Assembly (NCBI GenBank): GCA_020536535.1
Contig: JAHLWZ010000579.1
Span: 813 to 64,812 of the forward strand
Direction: 5' to 3'
Length of the DNA: 64,000 nt
From: Pelomyxa schiedti
Lineage: Eukaryota > Evosea > Pelobiontida > Pelomyxidae
Shown here: positions 1 through 11,800 of the stretch, one piece after another
Numbering within the stretch: position 1 is the first letter of the stretch
Layout of the letters: each line of letters begins with the position of its first letter
Notes under the pieces: generated by a model
Told to the model about the DNA's origin: nothing
Seen by the model: the letters and a program-made list of their open reading frames with translations, nothing else
The model's database searches: none
Program-made: the position numbers and the translations under genes

Positions 1-31
<31 letters not shown>
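1..31. repeat. poly-C homopolymer at window edge
   Basis: The window opens with 31 consecutive C bases and then passes into a Thr/Pro-coding stretch. A pure C run of this length at the very edge may be a real mononucleotide tract or an assembly or sequencing edge artefact. The sequence alone cannot tell which. Confidence 0.8.
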
Positions 32-752
32 AGGCTCCAATTCCTCATCCACCATCAACGTCAGCCTCAGGATCTCCATCCACAATGACCACACCAGTTG
101 TGATGACCCCAAGTAGTGCCAACAGAAACTCTTAGGGAGGACTCCTTAAAATCAGTACCTTAGGATCCAGCACCAGAAAGGCACCTTCTATTAGAGGTCC
201 TAATGTCATACTGCCTTCAACTTTCCCAAAGTCACCCACTGCTGCACTTATGACGCCCCCAACAAGTGCTGCGGTCCCCGAACAACAAAGACCCTCAACC
301 AGGTTGATGACATCGACACCACAAACAACAGCAATAGAAACAACAACTGCAGCACCGCGACCGGTTGGCACACCACAGAAACCACAAACCCAGTTAGCAA
401 TCATTCGCCGTACTCCTCCTCGAACGAGGCCTGATTGAGCCCACTACGACAGCGTCTGTTACTCCTACTCGGCCAACGCCCCTAAGCCTTTTAGATGGAT
501 AAGATATTCACCAGCAGAGGCATTTGCACGGTAAACACATTTTCATCCTTCATTTCTCTTACACTAACATATTTTCATGGTTGAGTTGTGGTCACATGCC
601 TTACTCTTCTTGTACCTTGTGCTTTCTTGGTGACCTTCCTTCTGATCGTCGGTACGGGATACGTCGTGTATCTCGCGGCATTGGAGCTTGCGGATATGTA
701 CCACCTTGGACGAGGCTTTGTTGATCAGTTTGTTATCCCGAAAATATGTTAG
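32..752 (+). CDS. 3' part of a Thr/Pro-rich single-pass membrane protein (partial)
   Basis: This is the end of a gene that starts left of the window. From about base 31 to 480 the plus strand encodes Thr/Pro/Ser-rich, mucin-like sequence. It is broken by an in-frame TAG near 133 and a frame change near 436, both probably from short introns or small errors. From about 588 an open frame encodes one hydrophobic helix (core FLVTFLLIVGTGYVVYLAAL), followed by a short tail ending in TAG at 750-752. Inference: a surface protein with a glycosylatable stalk, one membrane span and a short cytoplasmic tail. No enzymatic domain is visible. A second open frame starting at 746 runs into the SINE copies and may belong to an alternative end. 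Exon boundaries are unresolved. Confidence 0.4.
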
Positions 753-898
753 TGCAACAAGAAGTGAAAGGAGATGAAAAGGCATTACCATTTTTTGAAC
801 TTGTTGTACTACCTGTGGAACTGTACTTTCCCAAGGCCTTGAGGATTCTTCTTGTTGAGGCTAGGAAACCCGTTTCCATTGAGGAGGTTAGAGTAAGC

Positions 899-1020
899 TT
901 CTGCCGGCGCACTAGTGGCGGAGTTGTGTTGAGCGTTTGTTCCATGACCCACAGGGTGCGAGATCAAATCCGGGGCCTACGGCCCCACCGACAGTTCTTT
1001 TTGTTTTTTTTTTTTTTTTT
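899..1020 (+). mobile_element. tRNA-derived SINE-like element, copy 1
   Basis: This unit of about 120 nt has RNA polymerase III internal promoter elements. An A-box-like TGGCGGAGTTG lies at 916-926 and a B-box-like AGATCAAATCC at 961-971. It ends in a T-rich tail (TTTTTG followed by about 17 T) that could act as a Pol III terminator. It differs from copy 2 at only four positions over about 112 nt, all transitions. Two of the differences look like CpG decay in this copy. No clear target-site duplication was found. The tRNA resemblance is limited to the promoter boxes; I did not derive a full cloverleaf. Confidence 0.6.
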
Positions 1021-1060
1021 CTGGTGCTTGAGGGAGGAAGGAACAAGGAGGAGGTGGCAA

Positions 1061-1174
1061 TTCTGCCGGCGCACTAGTGGCGGAGTTGTGTTGAGCGTTC
1101 GCTCCATGACCCACAGGGTGCGAGATCGAATCCGGGGCTTACGGCCCCACCGACAGTTCTTTTTGTTTTTTTTT
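1061..1174 (+). mobile_element. tRNA-derived SINE-like element, copy 2
   Basis: This is the second copy in direct orientation, 162 nt downstream of the first. The A box lies at about 1078-1088 and the B box (AGATCGAATCC) at about 1123-1133. This B box is closer to the GGTTCGAATCC consensus than copy 1, so copy 2 may be the younger one. The same T-rich tail follows. Both copies are preceded by a short GAGGAGGT motif 15-25 nt upstream, which may be chance or part of the insertion target. Confidence 0.6.
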
Positions 1175-1362
1175 GGGGAGGGGGGTGCTTGGGACTGTTG
1201 TATATAACTTCTTCGCACAAATGGATGTTGAATGCCTTTGAGCCCACAACACTTGTCTCAAAGGAAAACCTGCCCGTCGACATCACACATAAAAAACTTT
1301 TTTTTTTTTTTGTCACAGATCGTAACAGAGCGGTGTGTGTTTAGGCGTGTGGTGTGGTAGGC

Positions 1363-3377
1363 ATGTCGTCTAGACGTCGTGTTGTGATGGTGGAATCTGT
1401 CACAGTCAGTTGCGGGTGTTCGTTGCCTGGCGCGGTCATTCGCAGGCGAGACAGTGCCCCGAGATCTTTGTCGTATCACCGCATCGTTCCACAACAGCAA
1501 CAACCGGTGCCTTCCGTTCAAACTACCCTCAATTTCCCTCGCGAAAAGCGCTCGGAACCGCCCGACCCCGACACACTCGTCCCGGCGCGCGTTGGCGCCC
1601 ATCAAAGCGCCACCACTACGGCGGTTTCCAAGTCACCCGATTCTAGTTCTGCTTCTGCAAGAAATGAAAACGCTGTTGGCGATCCTGCTGCCTCAAAAAG
1701 TTGTGTTGATTCCGCTGCGGCAGTTTCTGCAGATGTGACTGCTGCGCCTATGATTGCCCCTTGTGGAATTGTGGCCCCGCCGGGCGTTCTTATGGTGTCA
1801 CATGTGGCCGTGCCGTTTGTGCCCAAGCCCGCGTTGCACAGGAACAGAGCCCAATTGTCTCATGTCGATATTCCTGAAGTGCCAGAATTTGCCTGTGTGG
1901 CGAGGGCATGGGGAAATACTCGGGATGAGCTTGTGACCCCATCTAAAAGACATTTGTGCCAACGGCAGCGCTCTGGTGCACACTCTGACGTTCTTACTTC
2001 AGGAAAACTCCCTCAATGTTCCGTGTTATCTAGAAGTGATATTTCTGAGGAAAGCCTTTCTCATTCGAACCTCTCCGAGTGTGAGCATGACTGTGGCTCC
2101 AAGAGGAGGAGAGTTGCTAGTGCTATAAGGTTTCCCTTTATTTCCTTGTGGCACAAGTTCTAACAGGCAACAAGTTCGCAGACGTGCCATGATGCTTCTG
2201 CCCACCAACTACCGTCGGATATCGGCACTGTATGTTTTCCTTTGTGTTTATTCGCCCAGTAACTGGCTTGTTACAATAGAAACCAACCTGTGAACCTATC
2301 CCGCCAATTCGTAGTTCACAACCAAGCAGAGAAAACGACGTTGTGGATGCACCTCAAAAAAAGAATACCTCTTATGCAGTCCCAATTACAGAGGCAGACG
2401 AGGCTCGCCTCAAGCCAGAGCAGTTACTGAATGACAGTTTGATCGAATTTTATCTTCTGTACTGGCAGAGCAGCCCTCAGTATAGAGACATCCACTTCTT
2501 CAATACCTTTTTCTTTAAAAAACTCCAACTCCGCAATGATACCGACAAATCTCTTCGGAAATGGACGAAGCACGTGCAGCTTTACGAAAAGAAATTTCTC
2601 ATCATCCCCGTCAATCACACAAATCACTGGTGCGTTACTATTGCATGCATGCCTAATTCTGGTTTTGAGGAATCACCGTGCCTTGTTCTACTTGACTCTT
2701 GTAGAGACCTGTACGAACCCTATCACAACAACATCGGCCGACTTATTACGGGGTATCTGGAGAATGACTGGAAAGTGAGCCACCCAGAGGCTACGCCACC
2801 TAAGTTCTCCTTATATGTTCCACACGTGCCACAGCAAAACAATGGAAGTGACTGCGGCGTCTACATGCTACTCTTCCTGGACCATTTTTTGCGTGAAGCT
2901 CCGCTAAGCGTACGAGCATTTGACCTCTGGGACTTTCCACTTCAAGCTGCCGAAACCTGCCGAACGAAGCTCGGAGAACTTGTGAAGCAACACAAGGATG
3001 CCGCAGAGCAAGATAAAAAGCCAGCAATGTCAAACCAGGAAGAACCAGGGAGTGATGTTGAAGCTCAGTGCGAAATTGTAGATGTTAAGCATCCATCAAT
3101 TCCACTCGACTGCGATTCACTGGTACCAGATGACTGTTGCTTTGTCAAGGAGGTTCACTATGACCGCACTGCATATGAGGCAACAACAGCCCCCGGAGAT
3201 GTAATAACTCTTGATTCTGAAGGTGAGGGTAACCAAAGTGAAGCTGAAACCAACTACGACAGCATTGATGACAGTGCAGAAGACTCATCCTCCCCCAAGA
3301 GTGACGAATCCAGCACAGAAGAAGCGCCAACCAAAGCAACAATTTTCACCCAAGAATGTGATAAAGACTTATTGTAA
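1363..3377 (+). CDS. Ulp2/SENP6-7-like SUMO protease (peptidase C48)
   Basis: A cysteine protease expected to remove SUMO from proteins or trim SUMO chains. The catalytic domain (about 2380-2930) begins LLNDSLIEFY and shows the C48 signature: His in NHWCVTI, Asp in LVLLDSC, Gln in PQQNNG and the nucleophile Cys in SDCGVYML. HFFNTFFFKKL resembles the Ulp2/SENP6 branch rather than Ulp1. The N-terminal 250 residues are low complexity. They contain QTTLNF, which loosely resembles a PCNA-interacting motif (speculative). The C-terminal 150 residues are acidic and Ser-rich. ATG at 1363 is the first good start. The frame downstream of 2280 has no ATG of its own before the protease domain, so at least two introns (about 2130-2166 and 2230-2314) must join the halves. 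The second acceptor is uncertain. The stop TAA at 3375 faces the convergent hydrogenase gene 121 bp away. Confidence 0.85.
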
Positions 3378-3497
3378 ACAGTACTAGTAACAAACAAACT
3401 AAAGCAAACTTTGTTCCTCTTTCACTGACGATCAAAAAAAACCATTTCTTTCTCTTTTTTTTTTGGAAACGACACGAGGGTCTTTCAAAACGCCCAT

Positions 3498-6400
3498 TCA
3501 GTACGCCTCTACGCTGATGCGTTTTTCGCGTAGCATGTCTTCGATGAGGCGATCGGCTTGTTGCTCAGTCCACCCCCCGGTGGCCCTCAGGCAGTCCTTG
3601 ACGGCCTGGAGCACCTGCTGGGGCACGCCCATCGCCGGGCCGCAGTAGTAGACGCGGCACCCCTGCCGCGCGACCAAGTCGGCCAGCGCCAGCCTGGTGG
3701 CCTCGGGCGCGGCGCCGCGGATCCGGTCCTGCACGAACACGAAGTGGGCCTGGTCGTGAGAGAACGCGGCGTCGACACCCATAAGCGCCCCGCTGGCTTT
3801 GTAGCCCGACAGCTCGTCGCGGAAGAAGTAGTCGCTGTCGCGGTGGCGGCAGCCAAAGAACAGGAGGGCCGGGCCCAGCAGGGGACTGGCGCCACCGCCG
3901 CTGTAATTGCCTTGCGAAGGGCGGGGCGCAAGAGACTCATGGGATTGGGGAGCAGTGGTGGTACTGGATGTGGGTTCTGGTGCTGTTGGTTCTGGTGATG
4001 GTGCGTGAGACTGGGACTGTGATTGAGAGCTCTGAGCGGAGGATAGGAGGAACTCGCGCTCTTGGAGGAATCCACGAAACGGGGCTATTCCCGTCCCGAG
4101 CCCAATCATCACAATCGGCACTGCAGGGTTCTGTGGAGGAAGGAGGATTCCACGTCTCACACGGAGTGCTACGAGGCTAGAATCATCAAGAGCTGTGACG
4201 GGCTCTGCCTGCGGCGTGCTACTGGTCGTTTCTGCGGTCTGGGCTCTATTTTTCAGAGAGAACAGGTAGGAGGTGCAAAGGCCTTCTTTGGCTTGCCCGC
4301 TTGCTGTGCGGTACTTGTAGAGCACAACTGCCAATTGCATTACACTCCCGCGCGGCTGGAATGCATTGGGGCTGGAAGCGATGGAATATGCTCTCGGCCT
4401 TATTAGTGGTACCATGGATATCAAATTCGCGAGAGGGGGCACTGCTGAAGGAAATCTAATGAGTGAATCTGCGAAACTGTGACTGGCAACGAATTCAGCA
4501 GATCTCACTTGAGCCTCTTCCATGGCTTGGTTACTACTTGGATCCTCTCCAATTTTTCTTGGTACAGTCAATTGCATAAGCATATTTCTCTCTGAGGGGT
4601 CCGCGGCAAATTTCACCAATTCACTCAGAAATTTCTTAGTGACAGGAGCAAATATGTCGAGATATTGGCAGAATAATTCCCCAATATTCAACTGTGAGGG
4701 AAACTGCTCTGCTGCTCGAATATCACCACTACTGCTCGAAGCAGGAGTCAGGTTTATCATAGTTGCAGCACTCAAACCCAAAAAATCGAGTAGTGGCAAC
4801 ACACTAGATTCCGCATTACGAGGAAGAAGATAGGCGTGATCACCAACATTGTAACTGACACCAGAATTTCTCAAATCAAAGTCAAATAGCTTAGCAGGCC
4901 TATCATATCCCTCGGCAGTGATGTAACTGGAATTCATGAAGCGTATAAAATGAAACCCTGGAGGGCATGGCTTCTTGTACTTTCTGCCAACTGCAACTCC
5001 AAGTGACACGATCAATTTTGGCACTGGTGGGTCATTTAGTGCTTCCCCCGCACCGCCAAAGGCTTCCACGCACTGTTTTACCCAGTCATAGTATGACTCC
5101 ATCCCATTTCCAATCGTTTTTTCGTCTACAAGTGCAGTTTCAACAACCCGCTCCGCTCCATGAGCCTCGAGTAACGAGTCAATCATCTTCCCTGCCTCAC
5201 AAAATTTGGGATATGCTGTTGACCCAAATCCGCATACTGAATAATGAAGGCCACTCAGAATGCCCTTGTCGCATTTGTTAAGTTCCTCATAGAACTTCTT
5301 GGCATTGTCAGGAAGTTCCCCCTCGGCAAACGTTGAACACAACACCATAACCGTTGGTTCACCACTGAGAGCAGATACATTGTAGGAATTCAAAGTTTGA
5401 CACCTAGCACTGGTGAATCCTGCCTTCTCCACTTCACCCACCAGGTCTCGCGCTACTGCTGCGGTTGCTCCGCCTTGTGAGCCATATAATATCAATAAAC
5501 CTGCACCGGCAGCGCTCTGCACTTTGTGGCCTTTGTCAATTGATGGCCTTGCCCCCCTGTTCGTGTAGGATGTGTGCAACAATTTGTGGGCAACATGAGA
5601 TCCAGGCGCCTTGAGGAAATGCTCATATAAATTCTGAATGGCAGGGTTCTCATGTGATTTTCGGAGGTTTTTCATTTCATCAATAGAGTAGATTCCTTTT
5701 GCCCTTTTTTGGAGTACTAGCTCATCTTCACTTTGCGGCTGTCCACCACCTCCAATGCAACCACCCGTGCAGCACATTATTTCGACGAAGTGATACTTCT
5801 TATTTCCGGTATCGAGCTTATCAAGAAACGATCTAACATTCGCCGCACCATGCAAGACGGCGATATTGAGCCTAAGTCCACTCAGATTGACTGTTGCTTC
5901 CTTCAAACCTTCAAACCCTCGCACTTCAGTGAAATCTACCTATTGTTGCTAAGGCAAATATCAGTACTAACAAAAGCTCACATCAAGAAGTGGTTTTCCC
6001 GTGTACAGTTCATATGCTGTACGAAGTGCCGCCTCCATCACCCCTCCCGTGGCACCAAATATTTGGGCTGCTCCGGAGCTCTGCCCAAGAGGGTCGTCAT
6101 ATTCAGAAGGTATCACCATTTTCCAATCTAGAAACGTTTTTAACTACTAGCAATATTGCGAATACAAATACCAATTCCTTTCTTTGCAAGCAAACGAGCG
6201 AACTCCCTTGTGGTTAATACAACATCTACATCTTTTTGACCTTCTCTTAGTAGTTGCGGTCTTCTTATCTCCTCCTTTTTTGCTGTGCAAGGCATCAGTG
6301 CTACCTGGTTATGGAATATTAACCCTAAAACTATATTGTGAAGGAAACTTGGTATATTTTCCGCGGATCTAAATGAGCCATTTGTGCAAAGTACGTCTTG

Positions 6401-7717
6401 ACAATTGGTGCAAGCATCATCATCGGTGATTTGCAGGATGACAATAGAGACAACAGCTTAGGATACTTCTTTTCAATCAGGTTGATCCATGCAGGGCAGC
6501 AGGATGTGAACATCGGGAAGGGTCCACCTTTGGCAAGTTATTCTTCAAGAAATTATCTGTATATCACCTTGCTGAATCCTGTGAAGTAGTTCTGTCCCCT
6601 CCTCGACAATAGTGAGGTCGGCACCAAAGTTGGTATCAAAAACATATTTGAATCCAATTTGCTTGGCGGCACCTATTATCCGTGATGTTTCAATGGACCC
6701 TGGAATTCCCCCAAAGCACTCTGAAATAGCAACCCTAGGCTATTCACAATCAAAAAAAAGGAAGGTGTGCCATATTTTGAACATACTGAAGGTGCTGTCT
6801 GCAGCACCGGAATCAGCTTTGGATCCTCCAGGGCTTTAATAACCTCCGCAGTTTCATCCCTTTCAGTGATGGCACCTACTGGGCAGAATGTACTGCATTG
6901 ACCACATGAAATGCAATCCGACTCTGCCAGAACGCCCCCTTCAACAGTCACCTGCCCTTTAAGGGAATGAATTTCCTATCACGAACTCTTCATTAGTACA
7001 ACCTGTGTCTCCCGCTTGAAGAATCCCCATTCCTTGCAATGAAGAACAAGCTCTCAAGCAACGACTGCAAGCTATACACTTGCTTTGATCAATGGTAATT
7101 GCTGCCGAACTTTCGTCCTTTAGCCCTTCCTACATTCTTAGTGACAACCAAACCCCAGCTTAAACCACATACATCAGCAATATCCTTCAAATGTGAAATC
7201 ATAGGGCTATCTCCAGAGGATCTAACCATATACCCTGGTGCCAATGACATCATTTTTCTTATTGCAGCCGAGGACCTAGCCTTAACACCTGTAGCGGACC
7301 AAAACCCACAAGTAAGTTTTCCCTCCCCACACCTCCTAGATACGGCGAACCGAACCACAGACCTTGAGTATCAGTCCTGATCGACATTCCCGGAGATACT
7401 TTCGTGGAGCAAGCCAACTTGTACGCCGCTGCACCAGTTTCGTTCTGAGTCTCAGTCTCAGCCCCAGGCCTATTCTCAGCGGCGCGGTCGGGCGTCGAGG
7501 ACTCCGCGATCTCGACGACGCAGACTCCGCATTTTCCACTGGGAGGGAGCCTGGGGTGGTGGCAGAGGGTGGGGACTGTGACCCCGGCACGTGCGCAGGC
7601 GTCGAGGACGCTGATGCCCTCCGGGACCACGAGGGGCCGGCCGTTGATGCTGACGCGGACGTCGTGCGTAGGTTCTGGTTGGTTGCTTTTGTTGTCACTG
7701 CCGGTTGTGGCGGACAT
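3498..7717 (-). CDS. [FeFe]-hydrogenase fused to flavodoxin/FAD/NADPH reductase (CysJ/P450-reductase-like)
   Basis: The enzyme couples NAD(P)H oxidation to H2 production. Reading from 7717: an N-terminal [2Fe-2S] domain (CHHPRLPPSGKCGVC, then ACSTKV), two [4Fe-4S] motifs (KCIACSRCLRAC near 7,070 and CISCGQCSTFCP near 6,900), then the H-cluster domain. All three H-cluster motifs are intact: L1 TSCCPAW near 6,500, L2 LMPCTAKKEE near 6,280 and L3 EIMCCTGGCIGGGGQP near 5,770. One continuous exon then encodes a flavodoxin (LYGSQGGATAAVA), an FAD module (RPRAYSIAS) and an NADPH module (IGLGTGIAPFRGF, YYCGPAMG). The start MSATTG shows no obvious organelle-targeting peptide, so a cytosolic location is as likely as a hydrogenosomal one. 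Several 40-100 nt introns lie in the hydrogenase half. The NADPH module carries a Ser/Pro insertion. The last 300 bp and the first 250 bp are very GC-rich. Confidence 0.93.
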
Positions 7718-7856
7718 TGTTGCCTGAGCCTGTTGTCTGTTTTAGTGTCACCTAATAAAAAAAGCTTAGTCAATGTGCTAATTTTTTTTTTTTTGAAAAT
7801 GCAACTGCGCTTCTGAGGCGCTCAGGACACTGCCACAGTGTTTGTCCCAGTCGTAA
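7718..7856. promoter_or_regulatory. shared divergent intergenic region, hydrogenase / TMEM138
   Basis: Only about 140 bp separate the hydrogenase ATG (minus strand) from the TMEM138-like ATG (plus strand), so both promoters must sit here or within the genes. It contains a run of about 14 T near 7782-7795. No TATA box or other recognisable element was identified. Confidence 0.35.
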
Positions 7857-8662
7857 TGTCTGGAAAGCGTGTGGACAGCAACCAGTCGAAAAGCCCAAAA
7901 CGGTGTTTAGGAGAAGCAGGAGAAATGGTTTCGTCGTGGTTGGAGGGTTATGGGTTGTGCGCGGTGGTGTACTGTTGCCTTGGGGCTCAGGTGATAATCG
8001 GCGGAGCATTGGAGCCTCCTCCTGGGCAGTCTATGCAGTCATTCTTGGTGCTATTCAGGCATGGTAACATTTGCTGCCGCACTATTGGCTTTGTTGTTGT
8101 TGTGGTTGTGGTTTTTGTAGTTGTTTGAAGCGTTGCCAATGTTATTTATTGTTGGGTTGTTAAAGTCACATTTTCTTTGTTGGGGCTCATGACAAGTCTG
8201 GAGGGCCTGTCGATGTGCGCGCTGTTGGTGGCGTTGTACTTGATTGTGGCGCGGACATTTCTATTCAGTGCTGGATTATTTGGGGAGGTGGTTAGGAAGT
8301 TCAAATCATTCCTTGGAATCACTGCCATAAACTTTGTGTTTACTCTTGCCGTACGCTTTTACAGAGTGGTAATTACTGTTCCGGTCTTGTTGGCATTGTT
8401 CCTAATAAAAGTGTAAAATAGGTGCTAGTTATAGATATGGTTCCTCCTGTAGCAATTTGGGACTGGCCTGGTTACTTTCCGTTGTATATAATACAAAAAA
8501 TAGGTACTTCCTAGTTCACATTTGTTTTTCCTTTTAAACTAAAACCTACCAACAGTTCAACATGTATATTTTATGTGGGTACTGGTAACACTGTACAGAC
8601 TGAAGGAGCCAACATGGTACCAAGCAGATACCTCAGCCATATCTCGACTCTTCCACTCGTGA
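7857..8662 (+). CDS. TMEM138: TMEM138-like ciliary membrane protein
   Basis: A small four-helix membrane protein. Human TMEM138 acts at the ciliary transition zone and in ciliogenesis. After splicing (exons near 7857-8063, 8166-8368, 8422-8490 and 8542-8662) the product is about 200 residues, slightly longer than the 162-residue human protein because of an N-terminal extension. The match runs from ARTFLFSAGLFGEVVRKFK in the middle, through AIWDWPGYFPLYIIQ, to LKEPTWYQADTSAISR before the TGA at 8660. Each aligns with the same position in the animal protein. The intron phases that restore this frame are consistent at the last two junctions. The first intron is less certain. The start could be 7857 or the in-frame ATG near 7925. 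Confidence 0.75.
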
Positions 8663-8823
8663 TTCTTTCTCTGTGTGTAAAGAAGACCTCACCATCAAGT
8701 GTTCAAAAAAACACAAAGGTGAGCCGTATGCCACATAAAAAAAGAAAACCAACTTCGTATTTGTTTTTATCAACGACACCTTTCCAAGCCTTCGCGTTTA
8801 TTTAAACAAAAAAAAAGAGAAAA

Positions 8824-11800
8824 ATGGCGGGCCAAATGGTGCGACGACTCTTCGGGTTGCGGATGAGATCTGCGTCTGCGGCACAAGCGCACGTCACATA
8901 CTGCAGTATCATTGACGCGATATTGCCGAGGCTGAGAACAAACCCAACGTGGCGGCCTGCGGTCGACAACGATTATGGGCTGGCCGCGGCAATTGCCCTG
9001 GAAGAATTTGGCGAGCACGTGAGAAGGAGCGCGGAGACCGCCATTTTTAACAACCACGATATTATGTTATGGGCTATGATTCAGAGTACATCGTCGTGCA
9101 TTGCGAGCCTAGGACGAATATCTGACAGGGCTCCTTTACATAACTTTCCTCTTTTCCTCTACCTGTGCCTGACATTACTCAGGCATGTATGAGGTTGAAG
9201 ACAAACAAAAACCAACTTACAAACCTTTAGGCAGTGTGGCATAAGTTGCGCACCTTCTACCTCACGAATGGTAACTGTGTCCTTGCAGGACATCTGTGAG
9301 TGCACATTTATCCTTGGAAGTGACAGACAAAAACCATTTGACAGAGATGCTGAAATTGTTGAGGTATGTCTTCTATATAAGCTTCTTTCGTTAATCATTG
9401 ATAGGCCCTCAGCAATGTGCAATTTTCCAGTCCAAGTTTATTTGATCTTCTTTGTAACTCTGTTCAACACCATCTTGATTATTCAGCACTGTCTCCTTTA
9501 GCGCCTGTTGGAAATTGATACTTGAGTTACTCTAACTTCATCTTTAAGATGCATCAAATTTTTTTGCAACTATTGTTAGTTACTATTTACAAGATTAAAA
9601 CAAATTCAATACAACAGGTTTTAAGAACCTTTCAATTTGATTTGGCTCTAACCCACTTAGTCACTAGAGGGCTGGAAAGTCTATTGTGCACAGACTTTAC
9701 CACAGCATCCATTTCAATGCGTTAACGAGTTTTTATGTTGGTATCTTCCCCAATCTTAGCTCCTTTCCTTATGAAAATTAAGTCCTCCAGTTCTTTGTAC
9801 ATCAGTTTCACATTCAAGTCCTGAGGCATCTTTATACTTTCTTCATGGTATTGTTTCTCTGGTTCAAAGACAAAGGGAAGCACTTTCACAAGCTCATCTA
9901 AATCTTGTGCCTGAGGTGACATACTGGGCCTGTCCTGGGTCATTTTTGTTGCCCTATGGGGATATGACAGCTATCCAAGTTTTACTCCCATTTACCAATT
10001 TAGTATGCTGACCTCTTTAGGAATTAGCGAAGTGCTATTCAGGTCTCACTCTACTTCTGTGTTGTAGTGCTCAATCCCCTCTTCCTTAGATTTACTTGAG
10101 TTAACTTGTCCTGACCAACAAACTGAATTTACTAACCGACTTGCTCTCTGGTGGTATTGGGTGTTCTATGCAGTTGACAAACTTAATTTGCACTCGTGAG
10201 CTTTTTCACTTTTCAATACTTTCCTCTTGACTTTTTACCTTCAGGCATATGAAGATTATGATGACAAAGTTTTTTTCCAAGGTTTTTCTTTCCACTTGCC
10301 ACCATCTTACCAACTACTTTTCCAAAGAAAACAATTACTTATGGTGCAGCGGCAGTTTTACATCAAGTTGATCCAGCATGTCCTAAACACTGGGTTATTG
10401 GTTGCATTAAAACTTACTGTGAAGGTGCTCCATCCCCACTTGCTGATATCTTCAAGTACAGTATAGTTCCATTACATTTCTTTTACAAATAAAAGGATAT
10501 CAACACCTTTTCTTGATGCGGATGTAATGAACTTTGTCATTGAAAAGAATTCTGGAAGGGAGACACTCATTCTCGCTCCACTATTTGATCATTTTTGCAC
10601 AGTCTTACTTGGAAGAAAAAAAAATAAGCCAGCCAGCTTTTCAGTGGAAACTCTTACTCTCCCTTTGGTGTCTGTCTTCAAGTCGTACAGGGCATCTAAC
10701 AGGTGATGATGTGCCAGGGAGAAAAAAAAATGACCTTTGTAGAATTGCTGAGTTCTTGGTAATACCATTACACTGTCCGAAATACTCTTCTTTGTTCTCA
10801 ACTGACAATGTGGAACACAAGAAAGCCATCCTTACTATTCTATCAAATGTTAAAATACCACATGTTTCTTTCAATTAAAATCGGTTAGGTGGATGTTGTT
10901 ACATTAGAGAAACAATTCACCTCCTTTATCACCCAGTTTACATCTCTTGAGGCACAAGTTCCTTATGCGAATTCACCATTATTTTGTATTTTCTGTGCAA
11001 CTATGGGTATTTCATTTCCTCTATACTTTGAGAGTTCTAACTTACTGATAGCCTCACTATTTATTCGGTTTTTTCTGCTTTTACTGACATCATCTAATTG
11101 CTTGTTTCCACAGGAATGTGATATCCCCTCAGTATAACAAAATAGTAGCACAACTGGTGCATCTTGGAGTGTGGATTGGCTCACTACTTCATGACCTCCC
11201 TCGAGCTCATAAAAACAGCACACTGGTGCGTGCACTACTTGTGGAGTGCTTGTCTTCCCGCCGTTCACTGAAAGTTGAGGAGATTCAGTTACTAAGAAAA
11301 AACTTTCTGGCTTTGTTCACATTACATGGTCAGTTTTCTTGCCAAGAACAAACCCTTCCTTTTGTCTCTGATTATGAAAGCTGTTGTGAGGAGGTAGAGT
11401 TTGATTGAAGTCTTTTCTATTTTGCACTCATTTCCCCAGCTCAAAAAAAGAATCAAAGAATACATAGAAAGTGTACATGAAAACATGGTAACAGAGAAAC
11501 AAGTGGAATATCTTTGCCAATCTGACAAGTTGTTTTCAACAAACTTTCTTGCTTTCTTTTTCTAACTCCATACAGTACACAATATGAACACCTTAAATGT
11601 ATTGAGGAATCTCTTTTTCACTCAGCCACCCTCCCACCAATAACAACTTTCCGGAGTGAGTTTGCAAGGTTGAAGGATGAGCTTGTGTCACTCAGTATTA
11701 CCCATAGCTGGCTAAAAGATAATCATGTGCAAGTTCCCTCTTTGTCTTTTACTGTAGAGGTATATCCTGATTTTTTTGCTCATTTTGTTGATAACAATAG

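Noticed and set aside
9722-9943. 73-codon minus-strand frame with protein-like composition
   Set aside because: The opposite strand holds a longer frame (EASLYFLHGIVSLVQRQREA..) that fits the surrounding plus-strand exons of the RNF213-like gene, so the minus frame is a shadow.
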